A stretch of 64,000 nt of DNA. It comes from Flexibacter flexilis DSM 6793. Its GTDB lineage: Bacteria; Bacteroidota; Bacteroidia; Cytophagales; Flexibacteraceae. Location: the NCBI RefSeq assembly GCF_900112255.1, contig NZ_FOLE01000010.1:114548-178547 (forward strand). The letters run 5' to 3'. Under the pieces are notes generated by a model. The model had not been told where the DNA came from. It worked only from the letters and a program-made list of their open reading frames with translations, and searched no databases. This document shows, one piece after another, positions 1-8,662 of this stretch (position 1 is the stretch's first letter; every line of letters starts with the position of its first letter). Made by a program: the position numbers and the translations under genes.

Positions 1-1
1 T

Positions 2-109
2 ACGGCTTCTTTGGCGTATTTTAATAACGTCAAATCGGCGGTAGCGATCGCAGAGCAAACCACAGCTGAGGCACAACAGGTATTTGATGAGTTAAACAAA
101 CGATTTTAG
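2..109 (+). CDS. C-terminal fragment of an unidentified protein
   Basis: The frame is open from the window edge and ends at TAG 107-109, giving 35 residues that end in ELNKRF. The residues are alanine- and glutamine-rich and look helical. The gene lies 49 bp before tpiA on the same strand. Too little is present to assign a family. Confidence 0.5.
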   Translation, partial: TASLAYFNNVKSAVAIAEQTTAEAQQVFDELNKRF

Positions 110-158
110 TGTTAAATTTTTTATTGAAATATTTATAAATTTTTATTAACTAAATAAT

Positions 159-920
159 ATGCGCCAAAAAATTGTAGCGGGCAACTGGAAAATGAACAAA
201 GACCTTGAAAGAGGCCTTGAATTAGTTTCGGAAGTAGTGAATATGGTAAAAGATGAGGTAACTTCTTCGGTTACTGTGGTACTTTGCCCGCCATTCGTAC
301 ACCTGACAAGCGTAAACAAATTGATTGCTGGCCAATCGAACATCAAATTAGGTGCGCAAAATTGCCACCAAAAAGCCTCTGGTGCTTATACTGGCGAAGT
401 TTCGGCTGAAATGTTGAAATCCGTAGGTACTGAATATGTGATTTTGGGACACAGCGAACGCCGTGAATATTTCCAAGAAAGCAACGAACAATTGGCCGAA
501 AAAGTAAATATTTCGTTGGCAAATGGCTTGTTACCGATTTTCTGCTGTGGCGAATCTTTGGATTTGCGTCAGAATGGTGATTTCGTAGGTTTTGTTACGA
601 ATCAATTGACAGAAAGTTTATTTCATTTGTCTGCGGAAGACTTTGGTAAAATTGTGATTGCTTACGAACCGATTTGGGCGATAGGTACAGGCCTGACGGC
701 TACGGCGCAACAGGCACAAGATATGCATGCGGCGATTCGCAAGCATCTTGCTGGCAAATACGGACAAGCGGTGGCAGATGCTACGCCGATTTTGTACGGT
801 GGCAGTGCCAAGCCTTCTAATGCAGTGGAACTTTTCTCGTGCCCAGACGTGGACGGTGGCTTGATTGGCGGTGCTTCGCTTGCTTCTCGCGACTTTACGG
901 ACGTTGTAAAGGCTATCTAA
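159..920 (+). CDS. tpiA: triosephosphate isomerase
   Basis: This glycolytic and gluconeogenic enzyme interconverts dihydroxyacetone phosphate and glyceraldehyde 3-phosphate in the cytosol. The 253-residue protein has the full family signature: N-terminal AGNWKMN with substrate-binding Lys11, the electrophile His98 in ILGHSERR, the catalytic base Glu170 in AYEPIWAIGTG, and the C-terminal phosphate-binding GGS and GGAS loops. The length is normal for the family. The ATG follows an AT-rich leader without a Shine-Dalgarno site, as is usual in Bacteroidota. A hairpin terminator follows, so the gene is probably transcribed apart from the downstream cyclase gene. Confidence 0.97.
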   Translation: MRQKIVAGNWKMNKDLERGLELVSEVVNMVKDEVTSSVTVVLCPPFVHLTSVNKLIAGQSNIKLGAQNCHQKASGAYTGEVSAEMLKSVGTEYVILGHSERREYFQESNEQLAEKVNISLANGLLPIFCCGESLDLRQNGDFVGFVTNQLTESLFHLSAEDFGKIVIAYEPIWAIGTGLTATAQQAQDMHAAIRKHLAGKYGQAVADATPILYGGSAKPSNAVELFSCPDVDGGLIGGASLASRDFTDVVKAI

Positions 921-943
921 TTTTTTGTAACTTATTATTATAG

Positions 944-986
944 AACCATTTGCGCTACTAATTTTGGCGCAAATGGTTTGATTTTT
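944..986 (+). terminator. Rho-independent terminator after tpiA
   Basis: A 12-bp perfect stem (AACCATTTGCGC with GCGCAAATGGTT, arms 944-955 and 967-978) and an 11-nt loop are followed by a short T run. Confidence 0.75.
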
Positions 987-1024
987 ACTATACGCTCTGT
1001 TCCAAATTTATAAGGTAAATTGTT

Positions 1025-1804
1025 TTGATTCGGATTGGATTTTTAGAAATATCGTGGATAGATGTAGTGGATGTTTTGTTGGTCAGCTACCTGATTTATA
1101 GGTTCTATAAACTTATTCGTGGCAGTGTGGCTGTGCGAATTTTTACGGGAATTATATCCATATATCTATTGTATCTGATTGTAAAATCAGTGGGCATGGA
1201 ATTGCTCACGGCGATTTTGGGGCAATTTATTGGTTTGGGAATGGTGGCGGCCTTGATTCTGTTTCAGCCCGAAATCCGTAAATTTTTGTTGTCGGTGGGA
1301 CGAACTTCTTTTTTTAAATCAGGAATATTAAACGGCTCGTTGCTTTCGCCCGACCCATTGGGAACGGATTTGAACATCGAGGCGATTGTTACGGCAGTTT
1401 CCGAAATGTCGGCTACGCGCACAGGTGCTTTATTGGTATTGGGCAAACGCTCCGAACTTCAACAATACATGGATACGGGCAATACGTTAGACGCGACTAT
1501 TTCGGCGCGTCTGATTTTGTCTATTTTCTATAAAAATAGCCCTATGCACGATGGTGCAGCCATTATTACTAGCAATAAACTGCGATCTGCGGGCTGTATT
1601 CTGCCACTAACCGATAATATGGATTTGCCTCCACATTTGGGTTTGCGCCACAGGGCAGGAATTGGCGTAACAGAGCTTACCGATAGCTTAGTGATCATTG
1701 TTTCGGAAGAAACTGGCATCGTGTCTATTGCCCGTAGCGGCAAACTTTCTGCACTTTCGGGGCCTAACACTTTACGCGAGAAATTGCAGGAATATGCAAT
1801 GTAG
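1025..1804 (+). CDS. dacA: diadenylate cyclase (c-di-AMP synthase), DacA/CdaA type
   Basis: This membrane enzyme makes the second messenger cyclic di-AMP from two ATP. The 259-residue protein has about three hydrophobic helices in residues 10-80 and then a DisA_N catalytic domain. The DGA motif is at residues 176-178 (in MHDGAAI) and the RHR motif at 208-210 (in GLRHRAGIG), both needed for ATP binding in this family. The first codon is TTG at 1025: no ATG gives the conserved N-terminus IRIGFLEISWIDVVD, so the TTG start is chosen, with some uncertainty. The CdaA architecture (three helices plus cyclase domain) is clear; no regulator gene sits beside it. Confidence 0.92.
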   Translation: MIRIGFLEISWIDVVDVLLVSYLIYRFYKLIRGSVAVRIFTGIISIYLLYLIVKSVGMELLTAILGQFIGLGMVAALILFQPEIRKFLLSVGRTSFFKSGILNGSLLSPDPLGTDLNIEAIVTAVSEMSATRTGALLVLGKRSELQQYMDTGNTLDATISARLILSIFYKNSPMHDGAAIITSNKLRSAGCILPLTDNMDLPPHLGLRHRAGIGVTELTDSLVIIVSEETGIVSIARSGKLSALSGPNTLREKLQEYAM

Positions 1805-2092
1805 TAGTGTTATTGATTTGCGTTGCATTATTTTTTTTTAGAATTTTGAAAAAAAATAAAATTTTGTAAAGCAGAACTTCTGCCAATGAAAAGACTTTTT
1901 AGGCACTTTTTTTGTAGCCTAAAAGCCGAAAAATTACAATTTATACAAACGAAAAGCAGGTTTATTGTTAAAAAGAAAAATATAACTTTTTGAAGTTTGT
2001 ATGGCTTTGATGCAGAAATTTCGCAACATGATTTTTATTTTAAAAATATTTTTAACTTTGATTATTCAATTACAAAAACCCTTTTTTTCACA

Positions 2093-3367
2093 ATGACCAA
2101 AAAAATACTAACACTCCTCTCTGCCTCTGTGTTAGGTAGCACAGTGGCGTTGGCTGGTGGCTACCAAGTGGCCATCCAGAGCCAAAGACAAATCGGTATG
2201 GGACATACTGGTACAGGTTTGGCAAATGATGCTTCAAGCATTTTCTTTAATCCTGGTGCGTTGAGCTTTACTAAAAAGAACAATGTAATATTAGGTGCAA
2301 GTTTCATTAACTCTGGTGTTGCTTTTCGTGCACCATCGACAAGTACCACGACAGCCAAAACAGAAAACCCAGTAAGTACACCATTCAATGTGTATGCTTC
2401 GTTTGCAGCTAAAGAAGATAGCAAACTAAAGTTTGGTTTGGGGGTGTTTACACCTTATGGTAGTACCGTAAAATGGGGCGACGATTGGAAAGGTAAATAC
2501 GTTCTGACGCAACTTGAGTTGCGTGCTATTTACGTACAACCAACCGTAAGCTATAAAATCAATGATAAATTGGGCATTGGCGTAGGTTTGGATTATGTGA
2601 ACGGCTACGTGAATTTGCAAAAAAATATCCCATTAAATACTTCTGACGGAGACGCGAAAGCGGAATTAGACGGCAAAACCAATAATTTTGGTTTCAATGT
2701 TGGGGTTTATTACAAACCAACCGACAAATTGTCTGTGGGCTTGAACTACCGTTCGAAAGTAGATGCTAAAGTAGAAGGGGGCGATGCTAAATTTACGAAT
2801 GTTAGTTCGTATTTGCAAAATGGTGTTACTTTCCCGAAAGGCGGCGCAACGAAGTTTGACGCAACATTGCCTTTGCCACAAGTAGCAACATTGGGTATTG
2901 GTTACCAAGCTACAGAGAAATTATTGCTTGCTTTTGATGTAAACTGGACTGGCTGGAGTGCTTACAAAGAGTTGCGTTTTGATTATGAAGCTCCTGTAGG
3001 CGGTTCTACTTCTACTGTTTCGCAACGTAAATACAAAGATTCATTTGCTTTCCGTGTAGGCGGCGAATATAAAGTAACAGACGCTTTTACAGCTCGTGCA
3101 GGTGCTTATTATGACCTCTCGCCTGTAAAAGAAGGTTACATGACACCAGAAACACCAGACCAAGACCGTTTGGGCTTGACAGCAGGTGTTAGCTATACAT
3201 TCAACGATAAATTTGGTGTAGATGCTTCTTTCTTGTTCATTGAGGGCATGGAGCGCGAACAAAAACAGTCGGTAGTTGATTCGGAAGGCATGAGCAAAGA
3301 TGTGTTGGCTGGTACTTACAAATTGCGTGCTGCTATCCCTGGTATCGGTCTTCACTACAAGTTCTAA
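2093..3367 (+). CDS. OmpP1/FadL-family outer membrane transporter
   Basis: A 424-residue outer membrane beta-barrel related to the fatty-acid porin FadL, which moves hydrophobic compounds across the outer membrane. The ATG at 2093 gives a clean signal peptide (MTKKILTLLSASVLGSTVAL) cut before GGYQ. An upstream in-frame ATG at 1997 would add 32 non-signal residues and is rejected. Family features include the N-terminal plug-like stretch GMGHTGTGLANDASSIFFNP, alternating amphipathic strands, and a terminal aromatic residue in GLHYKF. It is followed after 48 bp by an SGNH-hydrolase lipoprotein gene, so the two are probably co-transcribed and may act together on lipids. The substrate cannot be read from the sequence. 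Confidence 0.9.
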   Translation: MTKKILTLLSASVLGSTVALAGGYQVAIQSQRQIGMGHTGTGLANDASSIFFNPGALSFTKKNNVILGASFINSGVAFRAPSTSTTTAKTENPVSTPFNVYASFAAKEDSKLKFGLGVFTPYGSTVKWGDDWKGKYVLTQLELRAIYVQPTVSYKINDKLGIGVGLDYVNGYVNLQKNIPLNTSDGDAKAELDGKTNNFGFNVGVYYKPTDKLSVGLNYRSKVDAKVEGGDAKFTNVSSYLQNGVTFPKGGATKFDATLPLPQVATLGIGYQATEKLLLAFDVNWTGWSAYKELRFDYEAPVGGSTSTVSQRKYKDSFAFRVGGEYKVTDAFTARAGAYYDLSPVKEGYMTPETPDQDRLGLTAGVSYTFNDKFGVDASFLFIEGMEREQKQSVVDSEGMSKDVLAGTYKLRAAIPGIGLHYKF

Positions 3368-3415
3368 TTCTTGTAAGTTAGTTAAATGTCTGACTATTAA
3401 AATTTTAGCTGAAAA

Positions 3416-4843
3416 ATGAAATCAAACAAAATATATAATCTTTCGCTTGCGGCTGCTGTGGCAATGGCTGCTGTGGCTTGCGAACCAAAATTAGATGCCC
3501 CAACGCCAAGCAAAGGTGATGCAGATTTTTCGCATTACGTAGCATTAGGCAACTCACTTACTGCGGGTTATGCTGATGGTGCTTTGTACAAATCTGGTCA
3601 AGTGGCTGGCTATGCCAATATGATCGCTACGCAAATGAAAGCTGCGGGCGGTGGAGAATTTAAAATCCCTTACATCAAAGACGAAAATGGGATTGGTAGT
3701 TTTAGTACGACTTATCCTTATGGTATGCCACGTTTGGCTTTAGCAGCTAAAGCTGACTGTAAAGGTGTTACCTCACTGTCTCCGTCTCCAGTTGGCTATC
3801 CATACAACGCAACGCAGTTCAGCGAATATTTGAGTCTAAACGGACAAACTGGTCCTTTCAATAACTTGGGCGTTCCTGGTGCTAAATCTTATCATTTGGG
3901 CGTGAGCGGTTACGGTAATGCAGCGGGTATCGCAGTAGGTACAGCCAATCCATTTTATGCGCGTTTTGCTACGTCTTCTACGTCTTCTGTAATTCAAGAT
4001 GCGTTAGCGCAATCACCTACGTTCTTTACTTTGTGGATTGGTAACAACGACATCTTAGGTTATGCGACTTCTGGTGGTCAAGGTAATGCTAATCCAGGTA
4101 TGAACCCTGCTACTTATGGCTCTAACGACATTACGCCGACGGCGGTTGTTAAAGCCTCTATTGAAGGATATGTTCAGGCATTGAAAGCGAGTGCTAAAGC
4201 TCCTAAAGGTGTTTTGGCTGGTGTGCCTGATGTGCTTTCTACGCCATATTTCAATACCGTAAAATGGAATGGCTTGGCTCTTACAGATGCTAATACTGTA
4301 GCAGCTCTTAACACAGCTTATGCGAGCCTTATCTCTGCTGGTATCGTTACTAAATTTGTGGTGGGTAATAACCCTTTTATTATTGCTGATGTAAGTTCGC
4401 CTGCTGGATTCCGTTCGATCAAAAGCACTGAATATCTTATCCTAACTACACCTTCAGATAGTATTAAGTGTAAAGGTTGGGGTTCACAGAAACCAATTCC
4501 TGCTAGCTATGTGCTTGATGCAACGGAAGTTAGTAATGTTTCTACTACAATTACAAGCTATAATGATGCCATTAAAGGTTTGGCTACTACTTATGGCTTG
4601 GCTTATGTAGATGCTTATACTTTGGTAAAAAATATTGCTGTGAAGGGTTATACCGCTGATGGTGTAACTACTACGACTACGTTTGCAAGCGGTGGCGCAT
4701 TTAGCTTAGATGGCGTACACCTTACACCTCGTGGCAATGCCATTATTGCCAATGCATTTATTGAGGCCATTAACGCTAAATATGGTAGCACATTATCGCC
4801 TGTAGATGCTGCAAAATACAATGGTGTTGTTTTCCCTAAATAA
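3416..4843 (+). CDS. SGNH/GDSL-type hydrolase lipoprotein
   Basis: A predicted secreted lipoprotein of 475 residues with lipobox VAC at about residue 22. It carries the SGNH esterase blocks: a GNSLTAG nucleophile block (a GDSL variant), a WIGNNDILG block with the Gly-x-Asn-Asp oxyanion residues, and a C-terminal DGVHLTPRG block with the Asp-x-x-His pair. The hydrolase fold is therefore complete, although the protein is longer than simple GDSL esterases and has insertions between the blocks. It directly follows the FadL-like gene, and a strong terminator closes the pair. The substrate is unknown; an ester or lipid is likely. Confidence 0.85.
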   Translation: MKSNKIYNLSLAAAVAMAAVACEPKLDAPTPSKGDADFSHYVALGNSLTAGYADGALYKSGQVAGYANMIATQMKAAGGGEFKIPYIKDENGIGSFSTTYPYGMPRLALAAKADCKGVTSLSPSPVGYPYNATQFSEYLSLNGQTGPFNNLGVPGAKSYHLGVSGYGNAAGIAVGTANPFYARFATSSTSSVIQDALAQSPTFFTLWIGNNDILGYATSGGQGNANPGMNPATYGSNDITPTAVVKASIEGYVQALKASAKAPKGVLAGVPDVLSTPYFNTVKWNGLALTDANTVAALNTAYASLISAGIVTKFVVGNNPFIIADVSSPAGFRSIKSTEYLILTTPSDSIKCKGWGSQKPIPASYVLDATEVSNVSTTITSYNDAIKGLATTYGLAYVDAYTLVKNIAVKGYTADGVTTTTTFASGGAFSLDGVHLTPRGNAIIANAFIEAINAKYGSTLSPVDAAKYNGVVFPK

Positions 4844-4877
4844 TTTGTAGGAAGAAAAATATAAGTATTTTGAAATA

Positions 4878-4912
4878 AAAAGTCCCTTGTGATAGCGCAA
4901 GGGACTTTTTCT
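4878..4912 (+). terminator. terminator of the FadL/SGNH pair
   Basis: An inverted repeat AAGTCCCTTG / CAAGGGACTT with an 8-nt loop and a T run. Confidence 0.85.
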
Positions 4913-4975
4913 GTTTTTAGTGAAAATAAAATTTCACTTTTTTTGGTTTTTATTTTTATTTCTGAAATAAAGACT

Positions 4976-4983
4976 TACATTTG
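4976..4983 (+). promoter_or_regulatory. possible -7 box of the cold-shock gene
   Basis: TACATTTG matches the Bacteroidota -7 consensus TAnnTTTG, 31 bp before the ATG of the cold-shock gene. No well-spaced -33 TTG is present, so support is partial. Confidence 0.4.
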
Positions 4984-5014
4984 TATCAGTTAATTAATTC
5001 ATTTCTTTTATTTT

Positions 5015-5206
5015 ATGAAAACTGGTACAGTAAAATTTTTCAACGAGAGCAAAGGCTTCGGTTTCATCGTTACAGATGATTCTAAACAAGATGTATTTGT
5101 TCACGTAAGTGGCCTTATCCACCAAATCCGTGAGAACGATCGCGTTTCTTTCGAGATTAAGGAAGGTAAAAAAGGACCAAACGCTATCAATGTATCAAGA
5201 ATCTAA
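5015..5206 (+). CDS. cold-shock-like nucleic-acid-binding protein (CspA family)
   Basis: A single 63-residue cold-shock domain (OB fold) that binds single-stranded RNA or DNA. RNP1 is visible as KGFGFI and RNP2 as VFVHVS, and the start MKTGTVKFFNESKGFGF is typical. The gene stands alone: a -7-like promoter box lies upstream and a strong terminator lies downstream, so it is probably monocistronic. Which cold-shock paralogue it is cannot be told from sequence. Confidence 0.95.
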   Translation: MKTGTVKFFNESKGFGFIVTDDSKQDVFVHVSGLIHQIRENDRVSFEIKEGKKGPNAINVSRI

Positions 5207-5335
5207 TTTGTTGCCTTGATTGCCTCTATTGATTTAATTTTTATTGATTACCTGTTTTCAGTTCTTCAAGCGAGTTAAATTTTTAAAGTCAATATTATAG
5301 TGCCAATTAGTTCCACTACATTTTTTAAGGAACAA

Positions 5336-5373
5336 AAAAAACAGACCGTACTTATTACGGTCTGTTTTTTTTT
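5336..5373 (+). terminator. terminator downstream of the cold-shock gene
   Basis: A 10-bp perfect stem (ACAGACCGTA with TACGGTCTGT) flanked by an A run and a long T run. It lies about 130 bp after the stop codon. The A/T flanks would allow function in both directions. Confidence 0.85.
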
Positions 5374-5501
5374 CGTATAATCCTTTGTATTTCAATCGGT
5401 GTGCATTGTTTTTGAAATATAGCTATTTGTTTGAACGAAATTTGGCAAACGTTTGTTATATTAGAACGGCCTTTGGCTTAGTATGTTATTAGATTGATAG
5501 A

Positions 5502-6611
5502 ATGGAAGAGTATCACAACAATAGTTACGCGGACAGCTTAGCTGCTGTGTACGAAGAAGAAGTATTGGCTGCACATCAAAAAGCCTTTAAAGTAGGTAAT
5601 CTCACAAAAAAAATTAGTTTGGCTCTGCAAGGAGGAGGTGCACACGGTGCATTTACGTGGGGCGTTTTGGAGAAAATCTTAGAAGATGGCCGCATTGAAA
5701 TAGAAGCCCTTTGCGGGACGAGTGCAGGTGCAATGAACGCCGTGGTGGTGGCTTATGGCCTCCAATCTGGCGGACGACAAGGGGCAATAGATTTGCTGGA
5801 AAAATTTTGGCGAAAAATATCCAGACATCAGCATTTCAGCTTGTTGCAACCCAGTTTTATAGACAAACGCTTGGCAAATGGCCGCTTAGATTATTCGCCG
5901 ATTTACCAAATGTTTGATTTTTACTCGATGCTGTTTTCTCCGTACCAATTCAATCCGATGGATTATAATCCACTGAGAAACACGCTTTTAGAACTAATAG
6001 ATTTCGATAAGCTCAAAGAATTTAAGGCACTGAAATTGTTTGTTTGTGCTACGAATGTCCGCACGAGTCGCGCCAAAGTGTTTGATATTTCAGAAATGAG
6101 CGTGGACGCGGTGCTGGCTTCGGCTTGTTTGCCGTTTTTGTTCAAAGCCGTAGAGATAGATGGCGAACATTATTGGGACGGTGGCTATATGGGCAATCCG
6201 CCAATTTTTCCGTTGATTGACGGGGCGGAGTCTGCCGATATTTTGCTCATACAAATCAATCCTATCAAAATAGACAAAGTGCCACAAAGTGCGGAAGAAA
6301 TTCGCGATCGCGTTAATACGTTGAGTTTCAATTCGAGCCTGATGCATGAAATGCGCCGCGTGAATTTTGTACAAAAAATGCTCGCCGATGGTTACAATAT
6401 GCACGGAATATTGCGTAATTTGCGCATTCATAATATTAACCCTGAAGCGGCTTTGGGCCGTTTGAGTGTAGCTACTAAAATGAATGCGGATTGGACGTTT
6501 TTACAAAAACTCCGCCGCTTGGGTCATGCAATGGCCGAAGATTGGTTGAGAGACCATTTCCAAGATATTGGCGTTACCTCTTCTTGCGACGTGAAAGAGA
6601 TTTTTTTGTAA
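5502..6611 (+). CDS. patatin-like phospholipase
   Basis: A 369-residue lipid acyl hydrolase with a Ser-Asp dyad. The oxyanion loop GGGAHGAF is at about residues 44-51, the nucleophile is Ser74 in GTSAG, and the partner is Asp226 in WDGGYMGNPP. There is no signal peptide, so it is predicted to be cytosolic or peripheral to the membrane, unlike the secreted RssA/PlpD types. The protein continues about 130 residues past the catalytic domain. The next gene, a multiheme cytochrome, starts shortly after the stop codon and may be co-transcribed. The substrate is unknown. Confidence 0.9.
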   Translation: MEEYHNNSYADSLAAVYEEEVLAAHQKAFKVGNLTKKISLALQGGGAHGAFTWGVLEKILEDGRIEIEALCGTSAGAMNAVVVAYGLQSGGRQGAIDLLEKFWRKISRHQHFSLLQPSFIDKRLANGRLDYSPIYQMFDFYSMLFSPYQFNPMDYNPLRNTLLELIDFDKLKEFKALKLFVCATNVRTSRAKVFDISEMSVDAVLASACLPFLFKAVEIDGEHYWDGGYMGNPPIFPLIDGAESADILLIQINPIKIDKVPQSAEEIRDRVNTLSFNSSLMHEMRRVNFVQKMLADGYNMHGILRNLRIHNINPEAALGRLSVATKMNADWTFLQKLRRLGHAMAEDWLRDHFQDIGVTSSCDVKEIFL

Positions 6612-6628
6612 AAAAACGAAAATATATT

Positions 6629-8554
6629 TTGACTAAGTTTTCTAAAATTGGATTGGCCGCAGCAATGTTATTGTTTGTGGCCACTTTTGCTATGTACTGC
6701 ACGCACGCGCCAGAAAGCAAAGAAAAGGCCGTAGCCACAACAGACACAGTGGCGCGTCAGGCTCATTTTGTCGGGAAACAAACCTGCATTTCTTGTCATC
6801 AGGACATTTATAACTCTTTTCAACATACGGGAAAAGGCAAGGCTTTTCATCGGCCTTCGCGGAATAATGTGATAGAAGTATTTGATAATCAGGCAGTTTT
6901 TGATAAATATAAAAACCTGCGCTATGTAGCGTTTTGGCGTGACACCAATATGCTGATGGCTGAATTTCGACTCGCCACCAATGGCAAAGACACGACGCAT
7001 TACAGAGAACAAAAAGTTGATTTTGTGATTGGCTCAGGCAATCAGGCGCGTTCTTATCTATATCAAACCCCTGATAATTATTTTTATGAAATGCCATTAA
7101 CATGGTATTCTCACAAAAAAATATGGGATTTGAGTCCTGGTTATCAAAATGGAAATAACACGCGTTTTGATCGCTCTATTGCGCAGGAGTGCATGAATTG
7201 CCATAACAGTGATTTTACGTTTGTACCCGAATCGGTCAATAAATTTACGGCTGTGGGCACGGGCATAGGTTGCGAAAAATGCCATGGAGCGGGTTCGGAG
7301 CATGTGGCTTTTCGCCAAAAATCTGATAATAAATTAGCCAAAGGCCATGCTGACCACACGATTGTCAATCCTGCACGGCTTTCGGTGCAATTGCAGTTAG
7401 ATGTTTGCCGCCAATGTCATTTGGAAGGGACGATTGTTCCCAAAAAAGGCAAAAAAATGACGGATTTCAGGGCAGGTGAACCGCTCAATAAATATTGGGA
7501 CGTTCTAATTCCTGTAAGCAATGAAAAAGAGCAATATGGTTTTGCTTCGCATGCAGAGCGTTTGCAACAAAGCCAATGTTTTATACAATCGGCGGGAAAA
7601 CTAAATTGTACGAGTTGCCATAATCCACACAATCCATTGTCCGACAACTCTTTAGTATCTTATAATGCGCAGTGCAAGTCTTGCCACAGCAGTTCGAGTG
7701 AGGCACATTTGCCTTTGTGCGGACGTGTGGCCAAAACCACTGACCACAATAACTGCGTAGGTTGTCATTTGGCAAAAAGCGGGACTACGGACATTCCGCA
7801 CGTGCGTTCTACCGACCATTTTATTAGGGTTTTGGATAAAGACAAAAAAACGAAAAAGGCTAAAGCTCCAAGCCTCAAAGGACAAGTGATATTCAAAAAC
7901 TTTTCGGATACTACGATTTCGCCGCGCACGCTGGCCATCGCCTACATGGATTATTATGAACTTACAGAAGCTAACCCGCTGTATTTGAAGAAAATAGCTG
8001 GTTTTATTGATTCGTTAGAACCCCAACAACAATTGCGGTATTATAGCTTAAGCAAAAAGGCTTTGCCTCAAAATTATTTGCAAATACAGCCTCAAAATTT
8101 GAGCGATGGCCTGGAAGCGGTCTATTTGGCCGAACTTCGGCAGCGTAGCGGCCTTTCGGCTTTACCGTATTTTGATAAGGCGTTTGAACTTTTGCCCGAC
8201 AATTTGAATTTACTTTTTTCGGCGGCGAGTGCTTATACAGAGGCTGGAAATCATGCCAAAGCCATTGCGTTATATGACCAAATTTTAAAACGCAAGCCAT
8301 ATCACGCTGATGCTCTGACCAATAAAGGATTTTTGCTGATGACGCTTGGCCAAAATGAACAGGCTTTGAAACTAACGGAACAGGCAATGGTAGCAGACCC
8401 CAATTATACGCTTGCTTACGAGAATCGGATTAATATTTTGTTGCAAGTAGGGGAGTTGGCGAAGGCAAAAATGTATTTGGAGGATTTGATTAAACAAAAT
8501 CCTAAAAATCAGGATTACAAGGACTTGAGAAAGAAAATAGTAGAAAATATGTGA
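6629..8554 (+). CDS. seven-heme c-type cytochrome with C-terminal TPRs
   Basis: A periplasmic or membrane-anchored electron-transfer protein. Seven CxxCH heme sites are visible: CISCH, CMNCH, CEKCH, CRQCH, CTSCH, CKSCH and CVGCH. About 150 C-terminal residues form tetratricopeptide repeats (DNLNLLFSAASAYTEAGNHA and two more). The heme spacing resembles the cytochrome c554/nitrite-reductase-like fold. The start is uncertain. The long frame opens at 6491 inside the patatin gene, so a TTG at 6629 is chosen because it gives a hydrophobic signal ending in a possible lipobox (FAMYC) and 641 residues. The electron partner is not visible in the window. Confidence 0.85.
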   Translation: MTKFSKIGLAAAMLLFVATFAMYCTHAPESKEKAVATTDTVARQAHFVGKQTCISCHQDIYNSFQHTGKGKAFHRPSRNNVIEVFDNQAVFDKYKNLRYVAFWRDTNMLMAEFRLATNGKDTTHYREQKVDFVIGSGNQARSYLYQTPDNYFYEMPLTWYSHKKIWDLSPGYQNGNNTRFDRSIAQECMNCHNSDFTFVPESVNKFTAVGTGIGCEKCHGAGSEHVAFRQKSDNKLAKGHADHTIVNPARLSVQLQLDVCRQCHLEGTIVPKKGKKMTDFRAGEPLNKYWDVLIPVSNEKEQYGFASHAERLQQSQCFIQSAGKLNCTSCHNPHNPLSDNSLVSYNAQCKSCHSSSSEAHLPLCGRVAKTTDHNNCVGCHLAKSGTTDIPHVRSTDHFIRVLDKDKKTKKAKAPSLKGQVIFKNFSDTTISPRTLAIAYMDYYELTEANPLYLKKIAGFIDSLEPQQQLRYYSLSKKALPQNYLQIQPQNLSDGLEAVYLAELRQRSGLSALPYFDKAFELLPDNLNLLFSAASAYTEAGNHAKAIALYDQILKRKPYHADALTNKGFLLMTLGQNEQALKLTEQAMVADPNYTLAYENRINILLQVGELAKAKMYLEDLIKQNPKNQDYKDLRKKIVENM

Positions 8555-8583
8555 GTCTTTTTTCGTTGAGAAAAAGATAGATT

Positions 8584-8615
8584 TTGGTAAAATGCGGTGT
8601 ATCGTTGTACCTTTG
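8584..8615 (+). promoter_or_regulatory. candidate sigma-A promoter of rimO
   Basis: A -33 TTG (8584-8586), 21 nt, and a -7 TACCTTTG (8608-8615) match the Bacteroidota consensus TTG/TAnnTTTG with slightly long spacing. Confidence 0.5.
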
Positions 8616-8662
8616 CGCCCTTAGAGGCGAGGCGGCGACCCGCGAACATTTATTCCAACAAA

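Noticed and set aside
6491..6628. N-terminal extension of the cytochrome frame into the patatin gene
   Set aside because: It overlaps the end of the patatin coding region in another frame and would place 46 residues before the signal sequence.
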